A stretch of 64,000 nucleotides of DNA from the NCBI GenBank assembly GCA_014376435.1, contig JACMRL010000010.1, forward strand, positions 1-64,000, in the 5' to 3' direction. Below the pieces are notes generated by a model that was not told where the DNA came from, searched no databases, and was given only the letters and a program-made list of their open reading frames with translations. Source of the DNA: Bdellovibrio sp. (GTDB lineage: Bacteria > Bdellovibrionota > Bdellovibrionia > Bdellovibrionales > Bdellovibrionaceae). This document shows positions 8,747 through 18,060 of the stretch, one piece after another. Made by a program: the position numbers and the translations under genes. Position 1 is the first letter of the stretch; each line of letters begins with the position of its first letter.

Positions 8747-10155
8747 ACTTGGATCTGAATCTAAAAGTCACCTTCGTCATCGTCGCGCTATTAAGTTTTT
8801 CGAGTGCTCAAGCAATTACGTTGGATGAATACTTAAGCCTAGCGAAGCAAAAGAACCGTTTGTTCAGCTCTTACGATCTTGAGCAAGGGGCTTCAAATGA
8901 CAAACGTGAAGCGGGAGATTTGATTTTAACTCCAATTCTAACGGCGGGTTATTCAGTTACTTCCGATAAATCACTTCCTTCGACTTTGGGTTCAAAGCGC
9001 GTTGTGAATGATTATAATTTAGGAGTTTCGAAAAACTTTTCAACGGGTACAACATTAGGTTTATCAGCTAGGACCGATCAATTTCAAAATACCGGAATTA
9101 CTCCGCCTTTAGATCAATACGCGACGGGTTCATTAGGCGTTAGCTTCAGACAATCTTTGTGGAAAGATTTTTTTGGCGCAGGTACTCGATTAAGACACGA
9201 ACGTGAATCCGTCGTTAACAAATACGAAACCTTAAGCGTCGAGCTAAAAAAGCGTAATTTATTAATTGAAGCGGAATCAAGTTTTTGGGATTATGCCGTT
9301 TCATTAGAAAATTTAAATTTAAAAAAATCTAATTTTGAAAGGTCAAAAAAACTTTCAACTTGGACCAGTAACCGCGTTAGTAACGGTATTAGTGACCGCT
9401 CTGATTTGATGAGCATCCGTGCTTTGAACTCTACACGTGAATTGGAACTTTCGACCGCGGTTGATGATTTAAAAGTACAAGAACTGCGTATTCGTCAAAA
9501 TTTAGATTTAGCGGAAAATGAGCCGACTCCACCGATGACCACGGAACAGGTCGCGCAGCGCCCCTACTTTGCAGAGCTTTCGAACAAAAAAAATATTATT
9601 CGTATTGATTCGTACTTATCTAATTTAGATGCGGAAGCAAAAAAGTTTGTGGCTAAAGAAATCAGAGATGGGCTGCGTCCGGATTTAGCCTTCGTGGGAT
9701 CTTATAATACCTCATCCTATGACCGTGAATACGATGAGATGCAAAATAATCTGGCTAAACAAGATTACCCAAAAACTTTTATTGGTGTGAATTTTTCTTG
9801 GCAATTCGGAACGGATGCGAAGGCTTCTCAAATTGCGGCCGCAGATAAAACGGCCTTAGCTGCGCAGTTAAGTGCGGACCGTAATAAAATGATTGGTCGC
9901 GATGCTTGGCTTGAACACGTACGTCGCTTCGAAGTGGCACGCCAAAACGTAATGACCTTAGAAAAAATTGCGGAATTCCAGCGCGAGCGCGCGAAAGCAG
10001 AACAATATAAATTTTCTAAAGGCCGTACCGTTACTTTAAGTGTTGTAACGGCAGAGACCGATGCCGCGGTTGCGGAAGTGGTTTACATGAATGCGAAATC
10101 AAATTTAAGAAAATTAGAAGCTTCAACCCAGTTATTTATCTCAATCGAGGAATAG
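8743..10155 (+). CDS. TolC-family outer-membrane efflux protein
   Basis: A 470-residue protein with a signal peptide (residues about 10-24, ending AQA) and the alternating beta-strand and long helical segments typical of TolC/OEP channels. The LDEYLSLAKQKNRLF start of the mature protein is characteristic of the family, as are the helix-rich stretches around 160-260 and 370-460. It is preceded by GGGAG, overlaps the regulator stop by 4 bp, and lies 4 bp before the RND gene. Expected role: the outer-membrane exit duct for the neighbouring pump. Length and signal peptide are normal for the family. Confidence 0.9.
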   Translation: MNLDLNLKVTFVIVALLSFSSAQAITLDEYLSLAKQKNRLFSSYDLEQGASNDKREAGDLILTPILTAGYSVTSDKSLPSTLGSKRVVNDYNLGVSKNFSTGTTLGLSARTDQFQNTGITPPLDQYATGSLGVSFRQSLWKDFFGAGTRLRHERESVVNKYETLSVELKKRNLLIEAESSFWDYAVSLENLNLKKSNFERSKKLSTWTSNRVSNGISDRSDLMSIRALNSTRELELSTAVDDLKVQELRIRQNLDLAENEPTPPMTTEQVAQRPYFAELSNKKNIIRIDSYLSNLDAEAKKFVAKEIRDGLRPDLAFVGSYNTSSYDREYDEMQNNLAKQDYPKTFIGVNFSWQFGTDAKASQIAAADKTALAAQLSADRNKMIGRDAWLEHVRRFEVARQNVMTLEKIAEFQRERAKAEQYKFSKGRTVTLSVVTAETDAAVAEVVYMNAKSNLRKLEASTQLFISIEE

Positions 10156-10159
10156 ATTT

Positions 10160-13100
10160 ATGAATTTAGCTGAATTGGCCATTAAGCGCCCCATTTTTAT
10201 TACTTGTATTGTCTCGTTGATGATCATTTTAGGTATTGTTGCTTTAAAAAAAATGCCGGTGGATCAATTTCCGGATGTAACATTTCCGATTGTTTTTGTG
10301 GAAGTACTTTATCCGGGGGCTTCGCCCGTGGATATGGAGCGCCAAGTTTCTAAAGTGATCGAAGACGAATTATCAAGCCTGCCCGGTTTAGACACCTTAT
10401 CTTCAAATAATTTTGATTCGGTGGCTGCGATCATTGTGAGATTCAGATTAGGAACTGATATAAAAGAAGCCGAACAACAAGTTCGTAATCGCGTACAAAA
10501 TATTCGCAATAAATTACCTTTAGATATTAAACAGCCAACCACGCGTCGCTTTGATCCGGCCGATCAACCGATTGTCAGCATCGCCGTTAATTCTAAAATG
10601 AGTCCCGGAAAACTTTATGATGTGGTGAATGAAAGTGTGAAGCCTTTGTTTGAACGGATTCAAGATGTGGGGTTAATACGTATTATCGGCGGTCGTAAAA
10701 AAGAAATTCACGTTTTGGTTGATAAAAATAAACTACAAGATCGTCAAATTTCGATGTTGCAAGTTGCAAAAAAAATTGAAGATACGTCGAAAGATATTCC
10801 GTTAGGAAAAGTCGAAAACTCGAAAAATGAAGTTATTCTGCGCACGGTGGGAGAGTTCAGTAGTTTAGATCAATTACGCAACGTTGGGGTTAACTTCGTG
10901 GGCTCCGATCGTATCGTGAAGCTTTCCGAGATTGCGACCGTGACCGAAGGTTTGGCCGTGGCGCAACGTTACTCCACTATTAATGGCGAGAATGCTTTAT
11001 TCTTAGAAGTTTATAAGCAGTCCGGCGCGAACACTGTGTCCGTTGCCGATAATGTTAAAAAACAAGTAGCGTCAGTTAATGAAATTTTAAAAGCTAAAAA
11101 TATTGATGCGAACGTCTCGATGGTGCGAGACGGGTCGATACCAATTAGAATGAATGTCGATGACGTTAAAGAAAGTATTTTGATCGGTATATTGCTATGT
11201 ATCATCGTCGTTTTCTTTTTCTTAGGTTCGGTCCGCTCGACACTGATCACTGGTTTAGCTTTACCGAATTCATTATTAGGTGGATTTGTGATTATGTACG
11301 CGATGGGTTTTTCGATTAACATTATGACTTTATTAGCTTTATCTTTGGCGGTAGGTCTTCTGATCGATGATGCGATCGTGGTGCGAGAAAATATTTTCCG
11401 TCACCTAGAGATGGGTAAAGATCCAAAAACGGCGGCCCTTGACGGCACCAAAGAAGTGGCTTTAGCCGTGGTGGCAACAACATTAGTAGTCATTGCCGTA
11501 TTCGGTCCGATCGCTTTTGTACCGGGTATTGTGGGACAGTTTTTTCGCCAATTTGGTTTAACGGTTGTATTTACGATGCTTATTTCAATGTTTGATGCTT
11601 TCACGATGGCACCCATGATGTCAGCCTATTTAGCAACGAGCTCTGAGCACGTTAAAGGTACCGGTCCGATCGGCCGGATGCTTGCCGCATTCGATCGTTT
11701 TCAAACAAAATTGGAAGATACTTACGAGCGCGCATTACATTGGACGGTGGGTCGCCGTAAAACGGTTCTGGGCGCGGCTCTCGCTATTTTTATCGGTTCA
11801 TTATATTTAGGTAAATTTATTCCGAAAACATTTCTACCGGCGAATGACATCGGTGAGTTCGCGGTGGGCATTGAAATGCCCGTGGGAACTTCGCTAGAAG
11901 GAACATTTAATTTTTCAAAAGAAGTTGAGAAATCCATTCACGAAGTAAAAGAAGTGGGTTTTGTTTCCCTTACCGTAGGTTCGAATCAGTATGAATCGAA
12001 TAAATCAACGTTCTACATCAAACTCGTTCCAAGCAAAGATCGTAAAAAAAATACGACGCAGATGAAAGCCATCGTACGTGAAAAGTTAAGTAACTTTAAT
12101 AAAGATGCATTGATTGCCGTCGGCGATATTGACATTTCGGGTGGTGGGCAAAAGCCACTGAATCTTTACTTAGTGGGTGATAACCTAGATGAACTTGCAA
12201 CTTTTGTATTAAAACTACAAGAGCGAATCAAAAAAGTGAAAGGCTTAACGGACGTGGATACAAATTTTCGCGCGGGTAAACCTGAATACCAAGTCATCTT
12301 TGACCGTGCAAAGTCGGAAGCTTTGGGTATTTCGACGACATTAGCCGGAACTGAATTACGTTACCGCAATGAAGGAGCCACGCCCGCCGTTTACCGAGAG
12401 AATGGAATTGAATATGACGTGCGGGTGAAGTTTCCGGATGATAAAAAAGATTTACGCGAAAACTTTAATACAACTTTTATACCGAATCAGAATTATAACA
12501 TGATTCCTTTAAGTCGCGTAGCGACAGCGCAAGAGACGAAGGGTTACTCGCAAATTAATCGTCAAAATAAAGGGCGCTTTATTGCGATCACGGCCAATTT
12601 AGGACCCAATGGGCAATTAGGCGATGCTTCAGCGGAAATCGAACAAATCTTAGCGGCCGAATTAAAACCACCCCTGGGAATCACGTATAAATTCGAAGGA
12701 CAGGCGCAAGATTTTAAAGATCTCATTACAAATATGTCGATTGCTTTGGGTTTAGGAATTTTATTTATTTACTTGGTATTAGCATCATTGTACGAAAGTT
12801 TTGTAACTCCGTTTACGATCTTACTTGCGTTACCATTAGCAATTTCGGGTGCGTTCATTGGTTTATTTGTTTTTAATAAATCGATCGATATCTTCTCGAT
12901 CATTGGCTTGATTTTACTAATGGGAGTGGTCGCAAAAAATTCGATCTTACTGGTAGATTATACGACTCATCTGCTGAAAGAAGGCTTAGGTGTCAATGAG
13001 GCTTTAATTAAAGCTTGTCGTACGCGTTTACGTCCGATTTTGATGACCTCGTTAGCCTTGATCGCCGGCACACTACCCATCGCGATTGGTTTAACGGAGC

Positions 13101-13282
13101 TCGGCGCCCAGCGGCAGTCAATGGGGGTCGCAATCATCGGAGGAGTTACAAGTTCTACTTTTTTAACATTATTAGTGGTGCCGGCTGCCTTCGGTTACGT
13201 AGAATCGTTTCGTGTTTGGTCAGGCAATAAGCTTTCGAAACTGCGCGGTGAAAATGCCTCAGCCGTAAAGGCCGCGCATTAA
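10160..13282 (+). CDS. RND multidrug efflux pump, AcrB/HAE1 type
   Basis: A 1040-residue protein starting with LAIKRPIFITCIVSLMIILG (TM1), with the usual two large periplasmic loops and 12 membrane segments. TM4 carries GLLIDDAIVVREN (DD at about residues 402-403), the proton-relay aspartates of the family; TM10-12 include GVVAKNSILLVDY. The porter-domain motif PVDQFPDVTFP is near residue 33. Substrates would be drugs, detergents or lipophilic compounds, but the sequence does not say which. No membrane-fusion (AcrA-type) gene lies in the operon. A GAGGA ribosome site precedes the ATG, and the 3' end overlaps SelO by 24 bp. Confidence 0.93.
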   Translation: MNLAELAIKRPIFITCIVSLMIILGIVALKKMPVDQFPDVTFPIVFVEVLYPGASPVDMERQVSKVIEDELSSLPGLDTLSSNNFDSVAAIIVRFRLGTDIKEAEQQVRNRVQNIRNKLPLDIKQPTTRRFDPADQPIVSIAVNSKMSPGKLYDVVNESVKPLFERIQDVGLIRIIGGRKKEIHVLVDKNKLQDRQISMLQVAKKIEDTSKDIPLGKVENSKNEVILRTVGEFSSLDQLRNVGVNFVGSDRIVKLSEIATVTEGLAVAQRYSTINGENALFLEVYKQSGANTVSVADNVKKQVASVNEILKAKNIDANVSMVRDGSIPIRMNVDDVKESILIGILLCIIVVFFFLGSVRSTLITGLALPNSLLGGFVIMYAMGFSINIMTLLALSLAVGLLIDDAIVVRENIFRHLEMGKDPKTAALDGTKEVALAVVATTLVVIAVFGPIAFVPGIVGQFFRQFGLTVVFTMLISMFDAFTMAPMMSAYLATSSEHVKGTGPIGRMLAAFDRFQTKLEDTYERALHWTVGRRKTVLGAALAIFIGSLYLGKFIPKTFLPANDIGEFAVGIEMPVGTSLEGTFNFSKEVEKSIHEVKEVGFVSLTVGSNQYESNKSTFYIKLVPSKDRKKNTTQMKAIVREKLSNFNKDALIAVGDIDISGGGQKPLNLYLVGDNLDELATFVLKLQERIKKVKGLTDVDTNFRAGKPEYQVIFDRAKSEALGISTTLAGTELRYRNEGATPAVYRENGIEYDVRVKFPDDKKDLRENFNTTFIPNQNYNMIPLSRVATAQETKGYSQINRQNKGRFIAITANLGPNGQLGDASAEIEQILAAELKPPLGITYKFEGQAQDFKDLITNMSIALGLGILFIYLVLASLYESFVTPFTILLALPLAISGAFIGLFVFNKSIDIFSIIGLILLMGVVAKNSILLVDYTTHLLKEGLGVNEALIKACRTRLRPILMTSLALIAGTLPIAIGLTELGAQRQSMGVAIIGGVTSSTFLTLLVVPAAFGYVESFRVWSGNKLSKLRGENASAVKAAH

Positions 13283-14635
13283 TCGGATCGATTGGAGTTT
13301 ATGATTAAATAAACTCCAATCATCGTTTTCAGCAATCGATTTCCAGATCGTTTCAATTTCGTCGATCAGCAAAGTCGTGGGTGCAGGTTGTTTAAAATAC
13401 GCATGATCCGCGATTTTTTTGTCGGCCACTTCGAACTCGTGCAATTTTTCCACTAAGTTTTTAAAAACATCGCCGTAAACTTCATAGTTTTTTCTTAAAT
13501 CAGCCTGATCTAAAACTTTGAGTGAATTGAAATCAAAGAATGTTTTTTCGAAGGGAAGTTTTTTTTCTTCCATCAATTTAAAAAATAAACTGATTAATTC
13601 TGAAGTTTTTTCTTGGTTATTTTTTTTTAAGTTCAAACGTTTAATAAAATAGGAATGTACGCTTTCATTAAAAGTATCGGGAAAGCTCGCTAAAATTTCT
13701 TCTGTAGGTAGTTCGGGGTGGGCGACTTTCAATGCATCAGCCAACTGATGCAAGTTCCATAAAAAAGCCGCAGGCTGGCGGCCGAAAGAATATAAACCTT
13801 GTTCATCAAAGTAGGCGGCGGTGAATAGGGGATCGTAGTTTGGAATAAAGCGGTACGGGCCATAGTCGAAAAGCTCTCCTGAGATATTGATATTGTCGGT
13901 ATTTAATACTCCATGAACAAAGCCGCCCATCATCACTTGCGCCACTAACTTTGCATTGGCATGAACGACGAGTTGTAGAAAGCGCGACGCGACTAAAAGT
14001 TCATTCTTCGTATCGATTTTTTTTTCTTCATCAGAATAATAGTAGCGCATGCAGTACAAGGTTAACTTTTTAATATTTTCGATTTGTTTAAAATAAGCTA
14101 ACCGCTGAAAAGTGCCGATGCGAATATGGCCCAAAGTAAAGCGCGTTAGTACCGCCGAGCGGGTGGGGCTGGGCTCATCTCCGCGAATTAATTTTTCGCC
14201 CGTTTCGTAGAAACAGACGGTCTTCGAAGTTTTTACTCCCAGTGATTCTAGCATTTCAGTAGCCAAAGCTTCGCGCATCGCGCCTTTTAACGTTAAGCGT
14301 CCATCACCACGGCGTGAGTAAGGGGTGGTACCCGAACCTTTGGTTCCTAAATCATGCCACTGATTTTGCATTTTAATTTGTGCGTATAAAAATCCACGGC
14401 CATCGCCTAATTCTGGATTGTAGTGTTGAAATTGATGGCCGTGATAGCGAAGTGCTAAAGGGCTCGGCAGATTATTAGCCAAAGGCTCAAAATCCCAAAG
14501 GCGATCTTTATCTATTTCTAAATTGAGCGAATCATTCCAATAGCGAAGCTGCTTTTTTGGAAAACTTGCGGGCTGAACCGGATCGTAGAACTCGGGGCCT
14601 AGCTGTAAAATAGGAGGATCGTCTTGTTGCCGCAT
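13259..14635 (-). CDS. selO: SelO/YdiU protein adenylyltransferase (pseudokinase fold)
   Basis: A 458-residue protein with the SelO signatures YHGHQFQHYNPELGDGR and DLGTKGSGTTPYSRRGDGR near residues 66 and 98, the nucleotide-binding glycine-rich region of this family, and MGGFVHGVLNTDNINISG plus FDYGP further on (the metal-binding NTDN and DYG equivalents). Known SelO proteins transfer AMP from ATP to Ser/Thr/Tyr of target proteins in redox stress. The ORF track extends to a TTG at 14644; ATG at 14635 is the more usual choice. It runs convergent with the RND gene, whose terminator-like hairpin lies inside its 3' end. Confidence 0.9.
   Translation of the reverse strand: MRQQDDPPILQLGPEFYDPVQPASFPKKQLRYWNDSLNLEIDKDRLWDFEPLANNLPSPLALRYHGHQFQHYNPELGDGRGFLYAQIKMQNQWHDLGTKGSGTTPYSRRGDGRLTLKGAMREALATEMLESLGVKTSKTVCFYETGEKLIRGDEPSPTRSAVLTRFTLGHIRIGTFQRLAYFKQIENIKKLTLYCMRYYYSDEEKKIDTKNELLVASRFLQLVVHANAKLVAQVMMGGFVHGVLNTDNINISGELFDYGPYRFIPNYDPLFTAAYFDEQGLYSFGRQPAAFLWNLHQLADALKVAHPELPTEEILASFPDTFNESVHSYFIKRLNLKKNNQEKTSELISLFFKLMEEKKLPFEKTFFDFNSLKVLDQADLRKNYEVYGDVFKNLVEKLHEFEVADKKIADHAYFKQPAPTTLLIDEIETIWKSIAENDDWSLFNHKLQSIRLMRGLYG
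13290..13321. terminator. Hairpin between convergent RND and SelO genes
   Basis: A 12-bp perfect stem (GATTGGAGTTTA / TAAACTCCAATC) eight bases after the RND stop and inside the last codons of SelO. The following T run is short (ATCGTTTT), so it may work weakly or as an RNA-stabilising end. Confidence 0.55.
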
Positions 14636-14687
14636 CTTTAACAAGATCTCTAATTCTACGACTTAATGCAAAGTTAATAAAAGCTTA

Positions 14688-14715
14688 TTGAAAACTAAAT
14701 GAAAACCTCTATACT
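14688..14715 (+). promoter_or_regulatory. Sigma-70-type promoter of the HiPIP gene
   Basis: TTGAAA, 16 bases, TATACT, with a strong AAAGGAG ribosome site downstream before the ATG at 14744. It lies in the intergenic region divergent from SelO. Confidence 0.65.
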
Positions 14716-14743
14716 GTAGTCCATTAATTAAAAGGAGTTTACC

Positions 14744-15127
14744 ATGAATCGTCGTACATTTTTCCAAAGTTTAATTTTAGGCGTTGGCGCCTTGACCGTA
14801 ATTCCATCTTTAGTAAAGGCCGAAGAGCGCCGACGTGGCGGCGGAGCAAGCGCAGCCGCTTCGCCTAAATTAGTCGATCCAAAAGATGCTCAGGCAAAAG
14901 CCGTTAACTACGTTCACGACAAAAAAGACATCAAAGATAAGGCGCTTCAGACGGAACGCGGTGGCGTGAAGTATAATGATCAGCATTGCAAAAACTGTGC
15001 GTTCTACACGTCCGCAAAAGAAGCGAACGTGGAAGGTAAAAAAGCGGCTCCATGTCAAATGCCGTTTGCAGCCGGTAGAGTGGTCGCGGCTGAAGGCTGG
15101 TGTACAACTTGGGCTAAAAAAGCATAA
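14744..15127 (+). CDS. High-potential iron-sulfur protein, Tat-exported
   Basis: A 127-residue protein with a twin-arginine signal (NRRTFFQSLILGVGAL) and cleavage expected near VKAEE. The mature C-terminal half carries CKNCAFY, then PCQMPF and GWCTTW, the C-x2-C...C...C pattern that holds the single 4Fe-4S cluster in HiPIPs. It would be a soluble periplasmic electron carrier, probably between a bc1-type complex and a terminal oxidase. A low-complexity Arg/Gly/Ala linker follows the signal. It is a single-gene unit with its own promoter and terminator. HiPIPs are best known from phototrophs, but they also occur in aerobes. Confidence 0.9.
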   Translation: MNRRTFFQSLILGVGALTVIPSLVKAEERRRGGGASAAASPKLVDPKDAQAKAVNYVHDKKDIKDKALQTERGGVKYNDQHCKNCAFYTSAKEANVEGKKAAPCQMPFAAGRVVAAEGWCTTWAKKA

Positions 15128-15148
15128 GCAGTTTTATTTTGAAAACTT

Positions 15149-15183
15149 AAAAGGAGATTGCCAAAGGCTATCTCCTTTTTTTA
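15149..15183 (+). terminator. Intrinsic terminator of the HiPIP gene
   Basis: Stem AAAAGGAGAT / ATCTCCTTTT with an inner GCC/GGC pair and a run of seven or more T, 20 bp after the stop codon. Confidence 0.85.
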
Positions 15184-15205
15184 TGCGCTTAACTTAAAAT
15201 TTAAA

Positions 15206-16879
15206 CTAGTTCGCGACCGGTGCATCACGAAGTGCGCGGCGCAGAACCTTTCCCACATTCGTTTTTGGTATTTCAGTTCTAAATTCAACGTGCTTCGGTA
15301 CTTTGTAATTTGTTAAAGATTGCTTCGCGAAATCAATCAGTTCTTTTTCCGTTAAGCTTTGATCTTTTTTAACCACGACAATCTTAACTACTTCACCCGA
15401 ATGCGCATCAGCTACTCCGATGGCGGCGACCTCTAAAACTTTTGGATGTTTCGCGATGACATCTTCAATTTCGTTCGGGTAGACGTTAAACCCAGAAACT
15501 AAGATCATATCTTTTTTACGATCAACAATTTTAGCAAAACCATCTTGATCAAAAACACCGATATCACCGGTTAGTAACCAGCCATCTTTCATGACTTTAG
15601 CCGTTTCATCAGGGCGGTTGTAATAACCTTGCATGACTTGGGGTCCCTTCACACAAATCTCGCCTGGTTTTCCGGTCCAAGTGACGTCGTTTCCGTCGTC
15701 ATCGATTAATTTAACTTCCGTATCTGGCAAGGGAAGACCGATGCTTCCGACGCGGTCGGTGCCGTCGACTGGATTACAACACGCCACGGGTGAAGTTTCC
15801 GTTAAGCCGTATCCTTCAATCACGTTCGTTCCGGTCGCTTTTAACCAGTTATCTTTCACGGCCTTTTGTAAAGCCATCGCGCCCGCTACGCAAATTTTCG
15901 TGTGCGAGAAATCAACGGTTTTAATATCGGGATGATTTGCTAGAGCATTAAACAAAGTATTTACGCCCGTCACAATCGTAAATTTGTATTTTTTCATCGT
16001 TTTGATAAATGCAGAAATATCACGAGGATTTGTAATCAATACGTTCTGTGTTCCGTAGCGCATCAAAGCCAAGCTGCAAACCGTTAATGAGAAAATATGA
16101 TACATCGGTAATGGAGTGATCGCTAATTCTTGTCCGGCCACAAGCTTTGGTTTCATCCAAGCACAAATCTGTAACATATTAGCGATAATATTATGGTGCG
16201 TAAGCACCGCGCCTTTTGAAACACCGGTCGTGCCGCCCGTATACTGCAAAAACGCGATATCATCGCGAACGATCTTTGGTTGAACATAAGTTTTAGTAGA
16301 ACCCATTTTTAAAGCGTCAGCCCAAGGGGTGTATTTTAAATGATCATAGGCTGGAACCATTTTTTTAATTTTCTTTAAAACGAAATTAATTAAATGTTTT
16401 TTGACGAATGGTAATTGATCGCCAACTTCAGTGACAATGACGTGTTTAATTTCAGTTTCGCCGATCACTTGTTCCAGTAAATGGGCAAATTGCGCTAAAA
16501 TCACGATTGCCTTCACGCCTGAATCTTTGAACTGATGTTTCATTTCAGGAGCGGTATACAGTGGATTCGTATTAACGATAATCAGGCCCGCGCGGAATGC
16601 GCCAAATAAAACGATCGGAAATTGTAAAATATTTGGTAATTGAATTGCGATGCGGTCGCCTTTTTTGAGGCCCAAAGTATTTTGAAAGTAAGAAGCCATT
16701 TGGCCCGATAAAATATCTAGTTCGTGATAACTTAAATCAGTATCAAAATTACTGAAGGCGGTGTGATTACGATACTTACGGATCGCCTCATCGCTAACCT
16801 CGAGAATATTTGCATATTCGTTATAATCGATCGTTTGTGGGACAGCTTTCGGATAGTGTTTTTTCCATTTATTTTCCAT
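15206..16879 (-). CDS. fadD: Long-chain acyl-CoA synthetase (FadD family)
   Basis: A 557-residue AMP-binding enzyme that activates fatty acids to acyl-CoA using ATP and CoA. The P-loop-like motif YTGGTTGVSKGAVLTH is near residue 215, EGYGLTETSP near 358, the hinge region with DGWLLTGDIG near 435, and the C-terminal lysine region PKTNVGKVLRRALRD at the end. The opening (WKKHYPKAVPQTIDY) also fits bacterial FadD. It is likely a peripheral inner-membrane enzyme feeding the beta-oxidation genes at 32-36 kb and 43-45 kb. It is transcribed alone and divergent from the lipoprotein gene at 16939. Chain-length preference cannot be read from sequence. Confidence 0.9.
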   Translation of the reverse strand: MENKWKKHYPKAVPQTIDYNEYANILEVSDEAIRKYRNHTAFSNFDTDLSYHELDILSGQMASYFQNTLGLKKGDRIAIQLPNILQFPIVLFGAFRAGLIIVNTNPLYTAPEMKHQFKDSGVKAIVILAQFAHLLEQVIGETEIKHVIVTEVGDQLPFVKKHLINFVLKKIKKMVPAYDHLKYTPWADALKMGSTKTYVQPKIVRDDIAFLQYTGGTTGVSKGAVLTHHNIIANMLQICAWMKPKLVAGQELAITPLPMYHIFSLTVCSLALMRYGTQNVLITNPRDISAFIKTMKKYKFTIVTGVNTLFNALANHPDIKTVDFSHTKICVAGAMALQKAVKDNWLKATGTNVIEGYGLTETSPVACCNPVDGTDRVGSIGLPLPDTEVKLIDDDGNDVTWTGKPGEICVKGPQVMQGYYNRPDETAKVMKDGWLLTGDIGVFDQDGFAKIVDRKKDMILVSGFNVYPNEIEDVIAKHPKVLEVAAIGVADAHSGEVVKIVVVKKDQSLTEKELIDFAKQSLTNYKVPKHVEFRTEIPKTNVGKVLRRALRDAPVAN

Positions 16880-16938
16880 ATGAATAGCGTGAACTATTTC
16901 TTGCTAAATGAGAAGCAGAAATACCATACTAAGAAAGT

Positions 16939-18060
16939 ATGAAATTGTGTACCCAACTCTATTCAGCCGCTTTTGTTCTTTTTTTGACAAGTTGTTTCCC
17001 AAAAGAGAACAAAGTTGTGCAAGAAATCAAGCCAAACACTGTAATTGAAAACGTAATGATCGGTAAACCTGCTTCGGAAACTTCAAAAGTAGTTGCGTAT
17101 CTGACAAAAGAACAGCGCGAAGCTATTTATTTTGCCGCAAGCTTAGAGCGTGAAGCCTTAAAGTTAATTACTAAAAATAATTTCTACGATAAAGGAACAT
17201 TGTTTTCTGTGCTGAGTTATATTGTAGAAAGCGATGCAGGAAATAAAAAAATGTTTCCCGCAAATATGGATTGTTCACGTTTTCGAATCGAAAAAAAGAA
17301 TGCAGAATTATTTATTTATAAAACTTGTCAAAAGCCAGAAACTTTAGTTTTGAAAATTAAACAACAACTTGACGGCGCCGAACTGCAAGTTGAATTTATC
17401 GCCAGCGAATGGCCTTCCGTTTTAGGAACTTCGGTGGCTTTAACTAATTCAGACATCACTTGCCAATTACTGATTCGTGAAAAGCGTTTGCAATCCATGA
17501 ATTGTCAAAGTTGGTCGTATCTGGTTTCAGAAAATAATTTATCAGCCACGGAAATTAAGTTAAAAATATTTGCGTTTGAACGAAAAAATTCACTGCAGTT
17601 TCAGCTGAAAGGTGGTTTTTTTAAAGATCTAGTTGAAAATAAAAAAATTGCGATCATGATACCGATCGAAGGCCAAATTAAAGTCATCGGAAAAGAAATC
17701 GAAGTGATCGACGATTTTGCCGAAAAACCAAAAGTAGAATTAAAAGACGAACCCAAGAAATTAAAACCCTTCATCATAGGAGGCCCCGATGGCCAAAAAG
17801 AAAACAGTCAAGAAATCCGTAACCGCGAAGAAGCCAGCAAAGAAAGCGCTAAAGAAAAGCGCGAAAAAAACGACGAAGAAGGCCGCGCGCATTACCAAAA
17901 CGAAAGTCGCGAAGAAATCGAACGTAAACAAAACGAACAAAAAGCCGCCGAGCAAAAAATCCACGACGAAGAAATCCGTCAAAGTATCCAAAGCGACGAA
18001 ACAAACGGCGGTGTCCCCAAAAGCGACGGCGTTCCTGAAACCAAGAATCGAAGTCGGTAA
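16939..18060 (+). CDS. Predicted lipoprotein of unknown function with overprinted tail
   Basis: A 373-residue protein with a signal peptide and lipobox (FLTSC, Cys about residue 19), so probably a membrane-anchored lipoprotein. Residues 20-275 look like an ordinary folded domain with several Cys residues (MDCSRF, KTCQKP, ITCQLL, MNCQSW), but I do not recognise a family. From about residue 284 the sequence becomes almost purely Glu/Lys/Arg/Asn/Gln, because it overlaps the lysine-rich start of the next gene in another frame for 272 bp. The real protein may have lost its stop codon, or the charged tail may be genuine. Promoter not identified. Confidence 0.7.
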   Translation: MKLCTQLYSAAFVLFLTSCFPKENKVVQEIKPNTVIENVMIGKPASETSKVVAYLTKEQREAIYFAASLEREALKLITKNNFYDKGTLFSVLSYIVESDAGNKKMFPANMDCSRFRIEKKNAELFIYKTCQKPETLVLKIKQQLDGAELQVEFIASEWPSVLGTSVALTNSDITCQLLIREKRLQSMNCQSWSYLVSENNLSATEIKLKIFAFERKNSLQFQLKGGFFKDLVENKKIAIMIPIEGQIKVIGKEIEVIDDFAEKPKVELKDEPKKLKPFIIGGPDGQKENSQEIRNREEASKESAKEKREKNDEEGRAHYQNESREEIERKQNEQKAAEQKIHDEEIRQSIQSDETNGGVPKSDGVPETKNRSR

